Assembly (NCBI GenBank): GCA_020248985.1
Contig: JADCGL010000002.1
Span: 1 to 64,000 of the forward strand
Direction of reading: 5' to 3'
Length of the DNA stretch: 64,000 bases
From: Telmatospirillum sp.
GTDB taxonomy: Bacteria > Pseudomonadota > Alphaproteobacteria > CACIAM-22H2
In this document: piece after piece, positions 17,915-26,658 of the stretch
Position numbering within the stretch: position 1 is the stretch's first letter
Layout of the letters: each line of letters begins with the position of its first letter
Position numbers and translations under genes: made by a program
The notes under the pieces: generated by a model
Database searches by the model: none
What the model was told of the DNA's origin: nothing
What the model saw: the letters and a program-made list of their open reading frames with translations, nothing else

Positions 17915-19594
17915 ATGTCGCTGCGCACATTCCTGCGGCTGGGGGCGACGCTCGTGCTGGCGTTCGGCACCGCTTGGGTCTTGGCCGCCGAATTCCGCGA
18001 AGCGACGGGCCAGTTGCGCCAGTCGACCACGCTTGCCGCGTTCCAGGCGAACCGCAACGTCCATCTGACGCTCGAGAGTGCCCGCGCCCATCTCGATCTC
18101 GTCGCCGACAATATCGAAGTCGCCGACGACATGCTGCGCATCGACGCCGCGACCGACCGTGCGATCGACCGAGCCATGGCGCGCAACGCGGCCATTCGCG
18201 GCGTGATGGTGCAGGATGCCGACGGCACGATCGTTGCGGCCGGCGCGCCGCGCATCGGCATCGGGCAGTCCTTCGCCGCCTACGATTTTTTCAAAGCGCT
18301 ACGCGCCGACCCAGGCCTTGCCTACAGTTTCGGCGCACCCTTCCGCTCGCGGATCCTGCAGACGACCGTGATCCCCTTCGCCCGCGCCATCCGCGACGAG
18401 GACGGACGGTTTGCGGGTGCCGTGGCGGTGGGAGTGCGGCTCGAAGCGCTGCAGGCGGCGCTGGCGGCCGACAATGCCGATCCCGAACTTCGCGCGTTCC
18501 TGTTTCGCAACGACGGCCGCCTGCTGGCCGCCGCCGACGGCGAGCCGGGCGCGGATGCGCAGATCGCCCGCGACATCTGGGCGCAGCGGCGGATGCAGGC
18601 GCCTGCGAGTTACGGCGCGGGCGATCTTGCCGGCGCACCCGCGCGCATCGTCGCTTGGTACGCCGATGCCGGCTTCCCGCTGACCGTCGCGACGACGGCA
18701 CAGCGCGACCGGCTGCCGCCGGCGATCCGCTTGACGATGCTGGCAGCCCTGCTCGCATTCGGCGCATCGACCGGGCTCATCTGGACAACCGCGTATCTGG
18801 CGGACCGCGAGATCCGCCGCGTCACAGCGGTCTCGGCCGAGCTTGCCATCGCACGCGACGCAGCCCAGCACGCGCGCGCCGTCGCCGAACAAGCGGCGCA
18901 CGCCAAGACGCTGCTGCTGGCGCGCTTCAGCCACGAATTCCGCACGCCGCTCAATGCGGTGATCGGCTTTGCCGACATGACGCGGCTCGGCTACGGCGGC
19001 GCCATCCCCGAGCGCGCGCGCGAAAATCTCGCCATCATCCACCGGGCCGGGGACCAGCTGCACCGCATGATCGGCACGCTGCTCGATCTGTCGCGCCTCG
19101 AACTCGACGACGCGGCGCTCGCCAAAGAGAGCAGCGACTTGAAACAGATCCTGCGCGACGCGGTCGACATGGCGACGGCGGACGCGGCGGCGAAGTCGGT
19201 CGAAATCGAACTGCACATGCCGTCCGAGCCGTGCCGGGCCGACTGCGACCGCAGCCGCGTGCTGCAGGTGCTCGTCAATCTCTTGTCGAACGCGGTGCGC
19301 AACGGCCCGCACCGCAGCGTGGTTGCGGCAACGCTGCAGATGAACGAAGACGGTGCGGGCTTTCGCGTGCTCGACCAGGGCCCAGGCATCGCGCCCGACC
19401 GGCTCAAGACGATCTTCGAACCGTTCGGCGCCGCGCATCCCGACGCCGTACGCCCCACCGGCGTGGGGCTCGGACTTGCGATCTCGGCCCAGATCATGGC
19501 CGCCCACGGCGGCAGCCTCACGCTCGAGAACCGCCGCGAAGGCGGGCTGTGTGCAACCGCGATCCTGCCCGGCGGTGCGCCCCTCGCCGCTTAA
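17915..19594 (+). CDS. Membrane-bound sensor histidine kinase
   Basis: A 559-residue protein with an N-terminal membrane helix (about residues 8-26), a periplasmic sensor region of double-Cache type to about residue 275, a second membrane helix (about 275-298), a HisKA domain with the phosphorylated histidine at H340 in SHEFRTPLNAVIGF, and an HATPase domain (N box VNLLSNAVRNGP, G1 DQGPGIAP, G2 GVGLGLAI). No response regulator is adjacent, so it is an orphan. The start MSLRTFLRLG is chosen because it places the first membrane helix properly; no ribosome site is obvious there, and the arginine-rich in-frame codons upstream look non-coding. Confidence 0.9.
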   Translation: MSLRTFLRLGATLVLAFGTAWVLAAEFREATGQLRQSTTLAAFQANRNVHLTLESARAHLDLVADNIEVADDMLRIDAATDRAIDRAMARNAAIRGVMVQDADGTIVAAGAPRIGIGQSFAAYDFFKALRADPGLAYSFGAPFRSRILQTTVIPFARAIRDEDGRFAGAVAVGVRLEALQAALAADNADPELRAFLFRNDGRLLAAADGEPGADAQIARDIWAQRRMQAPASYGAGDLAGAPARIVAWYADAGFPLTVATTAQRDRLPPAIRLTMLAALLAFGASTGLIWTTAYLADREIRRVTAVSAELAIARDAAQHARAVAEQAAHAKTLLLARFSHEFRTPLNAVIGFADMTRLGYGGAIPERARENLAIIHRAGDQLHRMIGTLLDLSRLELDDAALAKESSDLKQILRDAVDMATADAAAKSVEIELHMPSEPCRADCDRSRVLQVLVNLLSNAVRNGPHRSVVAATLQMNEDGAGFRVLDQGPGIAPDRLKTIFEPFGAAHPDAVRPTGVGLGLAISAQIMAAHGGSLTLENRREGGLCATAILPGGAPLAA

Positions 19595-19609
19595 GCGCCG
19601 CGCTGCGCG

Positions 19610-20311
19610 TTACGCAAAATCGTCGCCGCCGCCGAAGCTGCCGCCATCGTCGTAGCCCGCGTCGTTCGACGCCACGTCGTGGTAGCCCGGATCCTCATAG
19701 GCGGGCTCGGGCGCTTGCGCCATGTCGTGCTGTGCCATTTCGGCCGGCGCGGGCGTTTCGGCGGCCGGGCTCGCGGCCTGTGCGGATTGCTGGAAGGCGC
19801 CGCCGGGTTCGCTCGCCATCAGCCCGCGCACCGCTTCGAACAGCATGAGCCCGCCTGCAACGCCGGCGGCCGTGGCAAAGGCCGAGCGCAGGAAAGAGCC
19901 GCCCTGGGGAGCCGCCGCTTGCGCGCCGGCGTTTTGGCCGAACATGCCGGGCCGCACCATTGGCTGGCCGCCTGCACCCGTCCCAGCGCCCATCGCAGGC
20001 ACCGAGCTCTTGCGTGCCCAGGGCGAGTTCGGCAACAACCCGTCGAGGAAACTCGCTTTCGCCGGAGCGGCGGGCGCATTGGCTGCGGGCCCGAGCTTGC
20101 CTTCAAGCTCGCGGATGCGCTCGTCGGCAAGTTTCAACGCATGCTCCTGCACGAGCGCCATTTGCGTGAGCGTGTAGGCGGCCCCGGCATCGCGCGCGAC
20201 GGCGTCGCGGATGAAGGCTTCGGCCTCGCGGTCTTTCTGCGCGGCCGGTTCCTGGTTTTTGGCGATCCGCTCGAACAGCTCGCCGATCATTTTTTTCTCG
20301 TCGGGCGTCAT
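19610..20311 (-). CDS. DUF2076 family protein
   Basis: A 233-residue protein that begins MTPDEKKMIGELFERIA, the hallmark of DUF2076. After a helical N-terminal 80 residues comes a low-complexity stretch rich in Ala, Pro and Gly, one hydrophobic segment (FATAAGVAGGLMLFEAVRGL, about residues 145-165), and an acidic glycine-rich tail ending DDGGSFGGGDDFA. The family is described as periplasmic or membrane-associated but its role is unknown. The ribosome site AAGGTG precedes the start. It lies 83 bases downstream of the amidohydrolase gene on the same strand and may be cotranscribed. Confidence 0.85.
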   Translation of the reverse strand: MTPDEKKMIGELFERIAKNQEPAAQKDREAEAFIRDAVARDAGAAYTLTQMALVQEHALKLADERIRELEGKLGPAANAPAAPAKASFLDGLLPNSPWARKSSVPAMGAGTGAGGQPMVRPGMFGQNAGAQAAAPQGGSFLRSAFATAAGVAGGLMLFEAVRGLMASEPGGAFQQSAQAASPAAETPAPAEMAQHDMAQAPEPAYEDPGYHDVASNDAGYDDGGSFGGGDDFA

Positions 20312-20394
20312 GGCAATTCACCTTTTTGCGGGGGAAAATTTCGACTGCAAGTATGCCACAGCGCGCATGACAAAACGAATCGCCCTGCCGCCGG

Positions 20395-21144
20395 CTAGGC
20401 CGGCTCCGCCGCGAACTCGGCGAGGTCCTTGGCGAGATCGGCCACGGCCGCATCCCACAGGCGCTGGCCTGCTTCGATCGACGCGAGGTTCGGGTTCGAG
20501 CCGATGCGCCCGTCCGGGAAATTGCGCCGATAGTCGGCCGCATCCGTAAACGTGCCGCGCGGGGCGATCTCGGGCTCGAGCTTCATCTTGCGCACGGCCT
20601 GCGGATAGACGGCCCAGGTCAGCGCCACTTCGGACGGTGTGGCGTGGCTGCCTTCGGCCCCTGCATAAAGTTCGCGGCTGATTTCTTTGACGCGGCCCGA
20701 ATCGTACCAGTTGCGCAGGCGGCAGCGGATATTCGGGCGGTTGGACGCACGCATCAGCGAGGCTTCGGCATAGATCTCCGAGAACGCGGCGCTGAAGGGC
20801 GCCACGTTGCCGCCATGCCCGTTCACGAAATAGAAATGCGTGAAACCGTGACGCGCGAGGCTCTCCACGTTGTCCTTCACGACCGCGATCAGGGTCGAGG
20901 GGCGCAAGGTCATCGAGCCCGGAAAGGCCAGATGGTGCTGCGCCATGCCGACGGCGATCGTGGGGGCCACCAGCGTGTTCGTGGTCTCGCCCAATTTGCG
21001 GCCCACCGCCTCGCCGCAGATCGCGTCGGTGCCGATCAGGCCCGTGGGCCCGTGCTGCTCGGTCGAGCCGATCGGCACGATAATGGCGGTCGAGCGCTTG
21101 AGGTAGGTTTCGACCTCGGGCCAGGTTTGCAGATGCAGCAGCAT
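20395..21144 (-). CDS. Creatininase-family metal amidohydrolase
   Basis: A 249-residue enzyme of the creatininase superfamily, which hydrolyses small cyclic or linear amides with divalent metals. Expected ligands are visible: Glu and His in STEQHGP, Asp in GTDAI, His in FVNGHGGN, and Glu in SHATPSE. Members include creatinine amidohydrolase, mycofactocin peptidase MftE and the FAPy deformylase ArfB; the substrate cannot be decided from sequence. The start has a GGAGGAAA ribosome site. No mycofactocin or flavin-synthesis neighbours are present. Confidence 0.88.
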   Translation of the reverse strand: MLLHLQTWPEVETYLKRSTAIIVPIGSTEQHGPTGLIGTDAICGEAVGRKLGETTNTLVAPTIAVGMAQHHLAFPGSMTLRPSTLIAVVKDNVESLARHGFTHFYFVNGHGGNVAPFSAAFSEIYAEASLMRASNRPNIRCRLRNWYDSGRVKEISRELYAGAEGSHATPSEVALTWAVYPQAVRKMKLEPEIAPRGTFTDAADYRRNFPDGRIGSNPNLASIEAGQRLWDAAVADLAKDLAEFAAEPA

Positions 21145-21275
21145 GGGGCGTTTCCTCCGGATTTGGGGCGGGGATCATGCGGCGCTTTGGCCCTCTCGAC
21201 AAGACGGGCCGACGCGGGCTAGAAGCCCCCTAGCTTTTCACCTGCCTATTCGTCCCCGATCAGGAGTGCGGCCCC

Positions 21276-22190
21276 GTGAAGATCACCCAGAAGGTCAAGA
21301 AGATCCTCGCCAACTACGAAAGCGACAATCCCGGCACCAAGGCGAACTTGGCCCGCATCCTTTCGACCGGCAAACTCGCAGGGACCGGCAAGCTCGTGAT
21401 CCTGCCGGTGGACCAGGGCTTCGAGCACGGCCCCGCCCGCTCCTTCGCCCCCAACCCCGACGCCTACGATCCGCACTACCATTACCAGCTCGCGATCGAT
21501 GCGGGCTGCTCGGCCTACGCGGCCCCGTTGGGCCCGCTCGAAGCGGGGGCGGATACGTATGCGGGTGCGATCCCGACCATCCTCAAAATGAACTCGTCCA
21601 ACAGCCTTGCCACGATCAAGGACCAGGCCGTGACCGCGTCGGTCGGCGACGCGCTGCGCCTGGGCTGCTCGGCCATCGGCTTTACGATCTATCCCGGGGC
21701 CGAAGACCAGTTCGCGATGATGGAAGAAATCCGCGAGCTCTCGGAAGAAGCCAAGTCGGTCGGCATTGCGACCGTGATGTGGAGCTATCCGCGCGGCGGC
21801 AAGCTCGACAAAGCCGGCGAAACCGCACTCGACGTGACGGCCTATGCCGCCCATCTCGCGGCCTTGCTGGGCGCGCACATCATCAAGGTGAAGCCGCCGA
21901 CCAATGTGCTTTGGCAGCCGGAAGCCAAGGCCGCCTACGAGAAGGCCAATGTCGACATCTCGACGCTCGACAAGCGCATCGCGCACGTTGTGCAGAGCTG
22001 CTTCAACGGCCGCCGCCTCGTGGTGTTCTCGGGCGGCGAAGCCAAGGACGAAGCCGCGTTGCTCGCGGAAGTGACGGCGCTGCGCAATGGCGGGGCGACG
22101 GGCTCGATCATCGGGCGCAACGCCTTCCAGCGCAAACGCGAAGACGCGCTCGCTCTGCTCGGCAAGATCATCGATATCTACAAGAGCTGA
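21276..22190 (+). CDS. fbaB: Class I fructose-bisphosphate aldolase, DhnA/FbaB type
   Basis: Splits fructose-1,6-bisphosphate by a Schiff-base mechanism without metal. It has 304 residues. The catalytic lysine is expected in HIIKVKPP, and LPVDQGFEHGPARSF and VVFSGGEAK are typical of the archaeal-type class I family. The start is GTG at 21276 with AGGAG upstream. It is followed closely by a thiE-like gene whose ribosome site overlaps the aldolase stop codon (TGAGGA), so both are likely cotranslated. Confidence 0.95.
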   Translation: MKITQKVKKILANYESDNPGTKANLARILSTGKLAGTGKLVILPVDQGFEHGPARSFAPNPDAYDPHYHYQLAIDAGCSAYAAPLGPLEAGADTYAGAIPTILKMNSSNSLATIKDQAVTASVGDALRLGCSAIGFTIYPGAEDQFAMMEEIRELSEEAKSVGIATVMWSYPRGGKLDKAGETALDVTAYAAHLAALLGAHIIKVKPPTNVLWQPEAKAAYEKANVDISTLDKRIAHVVQSCFNGRRLVVFSGGEAKDEAALLAEVTALRNGGATGSIIGRNAFQRKREDALALLGKIIDIYKS

Positions 22191-22201
22191 GGACCGCAAG
22201 C

Positions 22202-22849
22202 TTGCCCGCACGCACGGCACTTTATCTGATCACGCCGCCGGAACTCGATCCGGCGAAGTTCGCACCCCTGCTCGACGCAGCTTTGGAAGCGGGCGACGTC
22301 GCCAGCTTCCAGCTGCGCCTCAAAGGGGCAACAGATGCCGCGATCGCCAAAGCGGTCAAGGTTCTGATGCCGATCGTGCACAAGCACAATGTCGCGTTCC
22401 TGATCAACGACCGGCCCGATCTTGCGACCAAGCTCGATTGCGACGGCGTGCATATCGGCCAGGAAGACGGCACGCTTGCCCAAGCGCGCGCCATCGTCGG
22501 CAAGGACCGGATCGTGGGCGTCACCTGCCACGATTCGATGGATCTCGGCTTCGAAGCCGCCGACGGCGGGGCCGACTACGTCGCCTTCGGCGCGTTCTTC
22601 GCGTCGAAGACCAAAGAAAAGCCCAAGGGTGCCGCGACCGTCGATCTCATCGAAGATTGGGCCGCGACGATCACGGTCCCGTGCGTGGCGATCGGCGGCA
22701 TCACGCCCGAAAATTGCGGCCCGCTGGTGGCCGCGGGTGCCGATTTCCTCGCGGTCAGCGACGCCGTGTGGAACCACCCGAAAGGCCCCGCCGCCGCGAT
22801 GAAAGAATTCGCGGAAGCGATCAAAGCGAACACGCCGAGCGACGGCTAG
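22202..22849 (+). CDS. thiE: Thiamine-phosphate synthase (ThiE-like), TTG start
   Basis: A 215-residue TIM-barrel protein that couples the thiazole and pyrimidine halves of thiamine. Motifs match ThiE: GVHIGQEDGTLAQAR, VGVTCHDSMDLG, GADYVAFGAFFASKTK and CVAIGGITPEN. No ATG fits; TTG at 22202 lies eight bases after TGAGGA, which begins in the aldolase stop codon. It stands apart from other thiamine genes and no TPP riboswitch is visible, so a moonlighting or salvage role is possible. It converges with phnM, the two stops sharing CTAG. Confidence 0.87.
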   Translation: MPARTALYLITPPELDPAKFAPLLDAALEAGDVASFQLRLKGATDAAIAKAVKVLMPIVHKHNVAFLINDRPDLATKLDCDGVHIGQEDGTLAQARAIVGKDRIVGVTCHDSMDLGFEAADGGADYVAFGAFFASKTKEKPKGAATVDLIEDWAATITVPCVAIGGITPENCGPLVAAGADFLAVSDAVWNHPKGPAAAMKEFAEAIKANTPSDG

Positions 22850-23991
22850 GCCGCGCGCCGCCCCACATGTGCTGCCTCGTAGACGAGGCGGCCTGCGACA
22901 AAGGTTGCCGCGACGCGCGGGAGTGCTCCCGACACGTCGATGGCGATGCAATCGGCGCGTTTGCCGGCTGCAAGCGTGCCGCGGTCGGCAAGGCCGGCGG
23001 CGCGCGCCGGGTTTTCCGAAATCAGCGGCCAGAATTCGGCCAAGCCCGCCGCACCGCCGCCCAAACGCCACGCGGCCTGCAGCAATGCCGGGTAGTAGTA
23101 GTCCGACGCCAGAATGTCGCACAGGCCCGCGCGCACCAAGGTTTCGGCCGAGACCAGCGACAGATGGCTGCCGCCGCGCACCACGTTGGGCGCGCCCATG
23201 ATCACATGGTCGCCTGCGGCTTGTGCGGCCTCGGCGGTGGCGCGCGTCAGCGGAAATTCGGATATGCGGCACCCAAGGCTCCGGAATGCGGCGCGGTCTT
23301 CGGGGCTGCGGTCGTCGTGGCTCGCGATCGCAATGCCCGCAGCGCGCGCGGCCGATGCGAGCCGTCGGTTCGCAGTCGCAACGTCCGGCGCAAAGGCCGC
23401 AACGCGGTCGAGGAGCGATGCGAAGTCTTCGGCCTTCAGCCCCGTGCGCTCGACGATCTTGGCGGCGTGTGCCGGCCCGCGCGACGCTTTCAGCATGCCG
23501 GTCGTGTGGTCGTTGAACGCCAGCAGCGCCACGCGGCCCTCGGCAAGCCACGCTTCGGCCGCGTCGAGCGCGTCGAGATTGAACGTCTCCCAGCGCAGAT
23601 GCAGTTTGGTGTCGCACGCCAGATGCGGCCGGATGCGCTCGAGCGCATCGACGAAATGCCGCGCGCGCTCGGTGCTGCGCAAGCCCGGCTCCCACGACCA
23701 GGTCAGCGCGTGGAACGCCGTCGTGATGCCGTTGGCGACCAATTGCCGGTCGGTCTCGAACAGCGCGATGTCGTCGGCGAAATAGACGCCCGGCCGCGGC
23801 ATCGCCTGGCGCTCGAACGCGTCGCCGTGGATGTCGACGATGCCGGGCAGCAGCAGCAAGCCGCGCGCATCCCAGATCTTCGCGTCGCCGCCGGCGGCGC
23901 CGAACCGGCCGTCGGTCATTTCGATTTCGGCTTCAACCGGCGCGCCGTCCGGTGCTGGAATGCGGGCATTGACGATACGCGTCGGGTGCAT
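22846..23991 (-). CDS. phnM: PhnM, alkylphosphonate triphosphate diphosphohydrolase
   Basis: In the C-P lyase pathway PhnM releases pyrophosphate from ribose triphosphate-linked phosphonate. The 381-residue protein is an amidohydrolase with metal-binding LLPGIVDIHGDAFER, the lysine region later, and NDHTTG and ASHDDRS histidine motifs. PMRPRPGV-like sequence (AMPRPGVYF) is typical. It is divergent from phnD, so a shared control region lies between them. The lyase core genes phnG to phnL are not in the window. Confidence 0.93.
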   Translation of the reverse strand: MHPTRIVNARIPAPDGAPVEAEIEMTDGRFGAAGGDAKIWDARGLLLLPGIVDIHGDAFERQAMPRPGVYFADDIALFETDRQLVANGITTAFHALTWSWEPGLRSTERARHFVDALERIRPHLACDTKLHLRWETFNLDALDAAEAWLAEGRVALLAFNDHTTGMLKASRGPAHAAKIVERTGLKAEDFASLLDRVAAFAPDVATANRRLASAARAAGIAIASHDDRSPEDRAAFRSLGCRISEFPLTRATAEAAQAAGDHVIMGAPNVVRGGSHLSLVSAETLVRAGLCDILASDYYYPALLQAAWRLGGGAAGLAEFWPLISENPARAAGLADRGTLAAGKRADCIAIDVSGALPRVAATFVAGRLVYEAAHVGRRAA

Positions 23992-24064
23992 GCGTCTGGT
24001 TCCTTCGGAGGTTTCGCACCGTCATACCCTCGGAACGTTACGGTTTTTCGCTTTTCGCGCACAA

Positions 24065-24093
24065 GAGTCACAGAAGCCTCACGGATGCGTCAT
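24065..24093 (+). promoter_or_regulatory. Candidate Pho box between phnM and phnD
   Basis: Three seven-base elements, GAGTCAC, GCCTCAC and GCGTCAT, start at 24065, 24076 and 24087, each followed by four bases. The TCAY cores are exactly 11 bases apart. PhoB boxes consist of CTGTCAT repeats with this spacing. The match to the last three or four positions of each half-site is good, the first positions are weaker. It lies about 64 bases upstream of the phnD start. Confidence 0.5.
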
Positions 24094-24156
24094 GTCAAAG
24101 CAATGCACCGGCGCGATGAAGATGAGCTTCGCCACACCGTTTCGGGAGGAACGACC

Positions 24157-25029
24157 ATGATCCGCCGCCATTTCCTTGCCCTTGCAGCACTTGCGGCCCT
24201 CGCAAGTCCCGCTTACGCGCAAACGCCGGCCGAACTGCGCTTTGCCGTGACCGACGTCGTCGGCCTCGAGAATCTGCAGCGCGAATGGGGGCCGTTCCAG
24301 AAGGCCCTCGAAGCGCGAACGGGCCTCAAGCTGGCGTTTTTCGCCGTCACCAACCGCACGGCGGCGGTCGAGGCGATGAACGCCAAGCGCGTCGATCTCG
24401 TTTTCACCGGGCCTGCCGAATACGTCGTGTTCCGCACCCGCACCAACGCCGTGCCGGTCATCGCCCTGCAGCGCACCGACTACTACGCCAACGTGGTCGT
24501 GCGCGCCGACAGCGGCATCACGGAAGTCTCCGAACTCAAGGGCAAAAAGGTCGCGTTCGGGGCGATCGGCTCGACCTCGCGCCATTTGGGGCCGATGCAG
24601 GTGCTGGCCGACCAAGGCCTCAACCCGCGCGAAGACTTCCAGATCACGCACGTGTCGGCCAATGTCGGCTTCGAAGCGCTGAAGCGCGGCGACGTCGCGG
24701 CGATGGGCATGAACTACACCGACTTCCAGCGCCTCGTCGAACGCGACCCGGCCACGCCCTATTTCGTGATCGCGCGCGGCCGCGACCTGCCGCTCGACCT
24801 CATTCTGGCGGGCGCGCATGTCGAGGCGTCTGTCGTGGAGCGCCTGCGCAAGGGCATCGCCGACAACGCGGCCGAAATGACCAAAGCGATCCTGGCGGGC
24901 GAAGGCGAGAACGTGAAGTTCAAAGGCATGTCGTGGGTGCCGTCGATCCGCGACGCGGACTACAACTACGTGCGCAAGATGTACCGCACGATCGGCCAGA
25001 CCCAGTTCGGCGAATTCGTCGGGAACTGA
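24157..25029 (+). CDS. phnD: Phosphonate ABC transporter, periplasmic binding protein
   Basis: A 290-residue precursor with a signal peptide (FLALAALAALASPAYA, cleavage near residue 22). The mature part matches PhnD-type proteins that bind phosphonate, phosphite or phosphate: TNRTAAVEAMNAKRVDLVFTGPAEY, and FGAIGSTSRHLGP which should contact the phosphonate group. GGGAGGA ribosome site precedes the start. It is the first gene of phnD-phnC-phnE and lies downstream of a candidate Pho box. Confidence 0.93.
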   Translation: MIRRHFLALAALAALASPAYAQTPAELRFAVTDVVGLENLQREWGPFQKALEARTGLKLAFFAVTNRTAAVEAMNAKRVDLVFTGPAEYVVFRTRTNAVPVIALQRTDYYANVVVRADSGITEVSELKGKKVAFGAIGSTSRHLGPMQVLADQGLNPREDFQITHVSANVGFEALKRGDVAAMGMNYTDFQRLVERDPATPYFVIARGRDLPLDLILAGAHVEASVVERLRKGIADNAAEMTKAILAGEGENVKFKGMSWVPSIRDADYNYVRKMYRTIGQTQFGEFVGN

Positions 25030-25033
25030 GCCG

Positions 25034-25858
25034 ATGTTGCTGGATGCCGAGCGCGATGCGGCGACGCCGCACGCGCCCGCGCGTCCGGCGCCCGCTTTGT
25101 CATCGGGCGTTCTCGAAGTGGCCGGCCTCGCCAAGCGCTTCGGCGCCGACAAGCCGGTCTTTTCGGACGTCTCGTTCGCCGTCGGCAAAGGCGAGGCGGT
25201 TGCTCTGCTCGGCGCCAACGGGGCCGGCAAATCGACGCTGCTGCGCTGCTGCCTGCGGCTGATCGAGCCCGATGCGGGGTCGATCAAGCTGTTCGGCCGC
25301 GAACTCGTCGGCGCGTCGGCGGCGCCGCTGCGCGAACTTCGCGCGCGGGTCGGCTTTGTCTTCCAGCGCCACAATCTGGTGCCGCGCCTCAGCGCGCTTT
25401 CGAACACGATCCATGGCGCGCTGGGCCGCAGCGCGTCCGCCGGGCTGTGGTCGCCCCGGCTCTGGTCGCAGGCACTCGCCCCCGACGGCTTGCGCGCAGA
25501 AGCGCTCGCGTGCCTTGCGCGGGTGGGCCTGGCCGACATCGCGGCACGGCGCGCCGACCGGCTGTCGGGCGGGCAGTCGCAGCGCGTGGCGGTGGCGCGC
25601 GCCCTGATGCAGCAGGCCGAGATCGTTTTCGCCGACGAACCGGCGGCGAGCCTCGATCCGGCGGCAGGTGCCGAGGTCATGGCGCTGTTTGCCGACCTCA
25701 ACCGACGCGAAAAGCTGACCTTCGTTTACACGACGCACAACCTTGCCCATGCGCTCGAGTTTTCCGACCGCGTCATTGCACTGCGCGCGGGCCGCATTGA
25801 AATCGACGCGCCCACGCAGAGCCTGCGCGCCGACGATCTGAGGGGCCTCTATGGCTGA
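25034..25858 (+). CDS. phnC: Phosphonate ABC transporter, ATP-binding protein
   Basis: A 274-residue ATPase. Walker A is GANGAGKST, the signature is LSGGQSQR and Walker B is IVFADEPAASLD, followed by the switch histidine in TTHN. An alanine- and proline-rich stretch of about 25 residues precedes the usual PhnC beginning. It starts four bases after phnD and overlaps phnE by eight bases, which supports a single transport complex. Confidence 0.92.
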   Translation: MLLDAERDAATPHAPARPAPALSSGVLEVAGLAKRFGADKPVFSDVSFAVGKGEAVALLGANGAGKSTLLRCCLRLIEPDAGSIKLFGRELVGASAAPLRELRARVGFVFQRHNLVPRLSALSNTIHGALGRSASAGLWSPRLWSQALAPDGLRAEALACLARVGLADIAARRADRLSGGQSQRVAVARALMQQAEIVFADEPAASLDPAAGAEVMALFADLNRREKLTFVYTTHNLAHALEFSDRVIALRAGRIEIDAPTQSLRADDLRGLYG

Positions 25859-26648
25859 CCGCAGCGTCCCGGCTCTGCCGCCGCGCTTCGAACGCCCCGG
25901 CTTGCTCGCCTTCGTGCTGTGGGTGGCGGCCGGTGCATTGTTCGTGTCGGCGCTGCGCGGGACCGGATTTTCGGCCACAGAATTCTTCCACGGCATTCCC
26001 AATATCGTGCGCATCGTCGGCGAGATGTTTCCGCCCTCGCCGGACCGGCTGGCCAAGGTCGGCTGGGCGCTGCTGGAAACGTTCCAGATGGCCTTGGTGG
26101 GTACTGCGGCCGGCGTGGCGCTGAGCCTGCCGCTCGCGATCCTCGCCACGCGCCATCTGACGCCGCATCCGGTTTTCTACCACGCGGCGCGCGCGCTGAT
26201 CGCCCTGTTCCGGACCGTTCCCGACCTTGTCTGGGCATTGATTTTCGTCGTGGCGGTCGGGCTCGGGCCGTTTGCGGGCACGCTTGCGATCATGATCGAC
26301 AAGATCGGTTTCTGCGGCCGGTTTTTTGCCGAAGCGATGGAAGAGGCCGACCGCAATCCGCAGGAGGCGCTGCGCGCGATCGGGGCGGGCCGCGTGTCGG
26401 TCATTGCGGCCGCCGTGCTGCCGGCAGCCCTGCCGTCGATGGTCAACACGTCGCTGTTCAGCCTCGAAAAAGCCACGCGGTCTTCGGTCGTGCTGGGCCT
26501 CGTTGGGGCGGGCGGAATCGGGATCGAACTGCAAGTTTCGATGGAGCTGTTCCGCTATGCCGAGGCCTCGACGATCATCATCGCGATCTTCGCGCTCGTG
26601 ATCGCGGTCGAACGTTTCAGCGCGTGGCTGCGCCGCCGCATGATCTGA
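25851..26648 (+). CDS. phnE: Phosphonate ABC transporter, permease
   Basis: A 265-residue inner-membrane protein with about six hydrophobic segments, the first at residues 20-38. The EAA loop that contacts PhnC is visible in EEADRNPQEALRAIGAGR. RTVPDLVWALIFVVAVGLGPFAG and KATRSSVVLGLVGAGGIG are typical for PhnE. It overlaps phnC and ends tail to tail with the LysE gene. Confidence 0.93.
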   Translation: MADRSVPALPPRFERPGLLAFVLWVAAGALFVSALRGTGFSATEFFHGIPNIVRIVGEMFPPSPDRLAKVGWALLETFQMALVGTAAGVALSLPLAILATRHLTPHPVFYHAARALIALFRTVPDLVWALIFVVAVGLGPFAGTLAIMIDKIGFCGRFFAEAMEEADRNPQEALRAIGAGRVSVIAAAVLPAALPSMVNTSLFSLEKATRSSVVLGLVGAGGIGIELQVSMELFRYAEASTIIIAIFALVIAVERFSAWLRRRMI

Positions 26649-26658
26649 CGGCCAAGCG

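Noticed and set aside
21191-22849. Aldolase and thiE-like genes as one fused protein
   Set aside because: The frame of the thiE-like gene is open far upstream, but that part is a shadow of the aldolase in another frame. The ribosome site TGAGGA and TTG start separate them.
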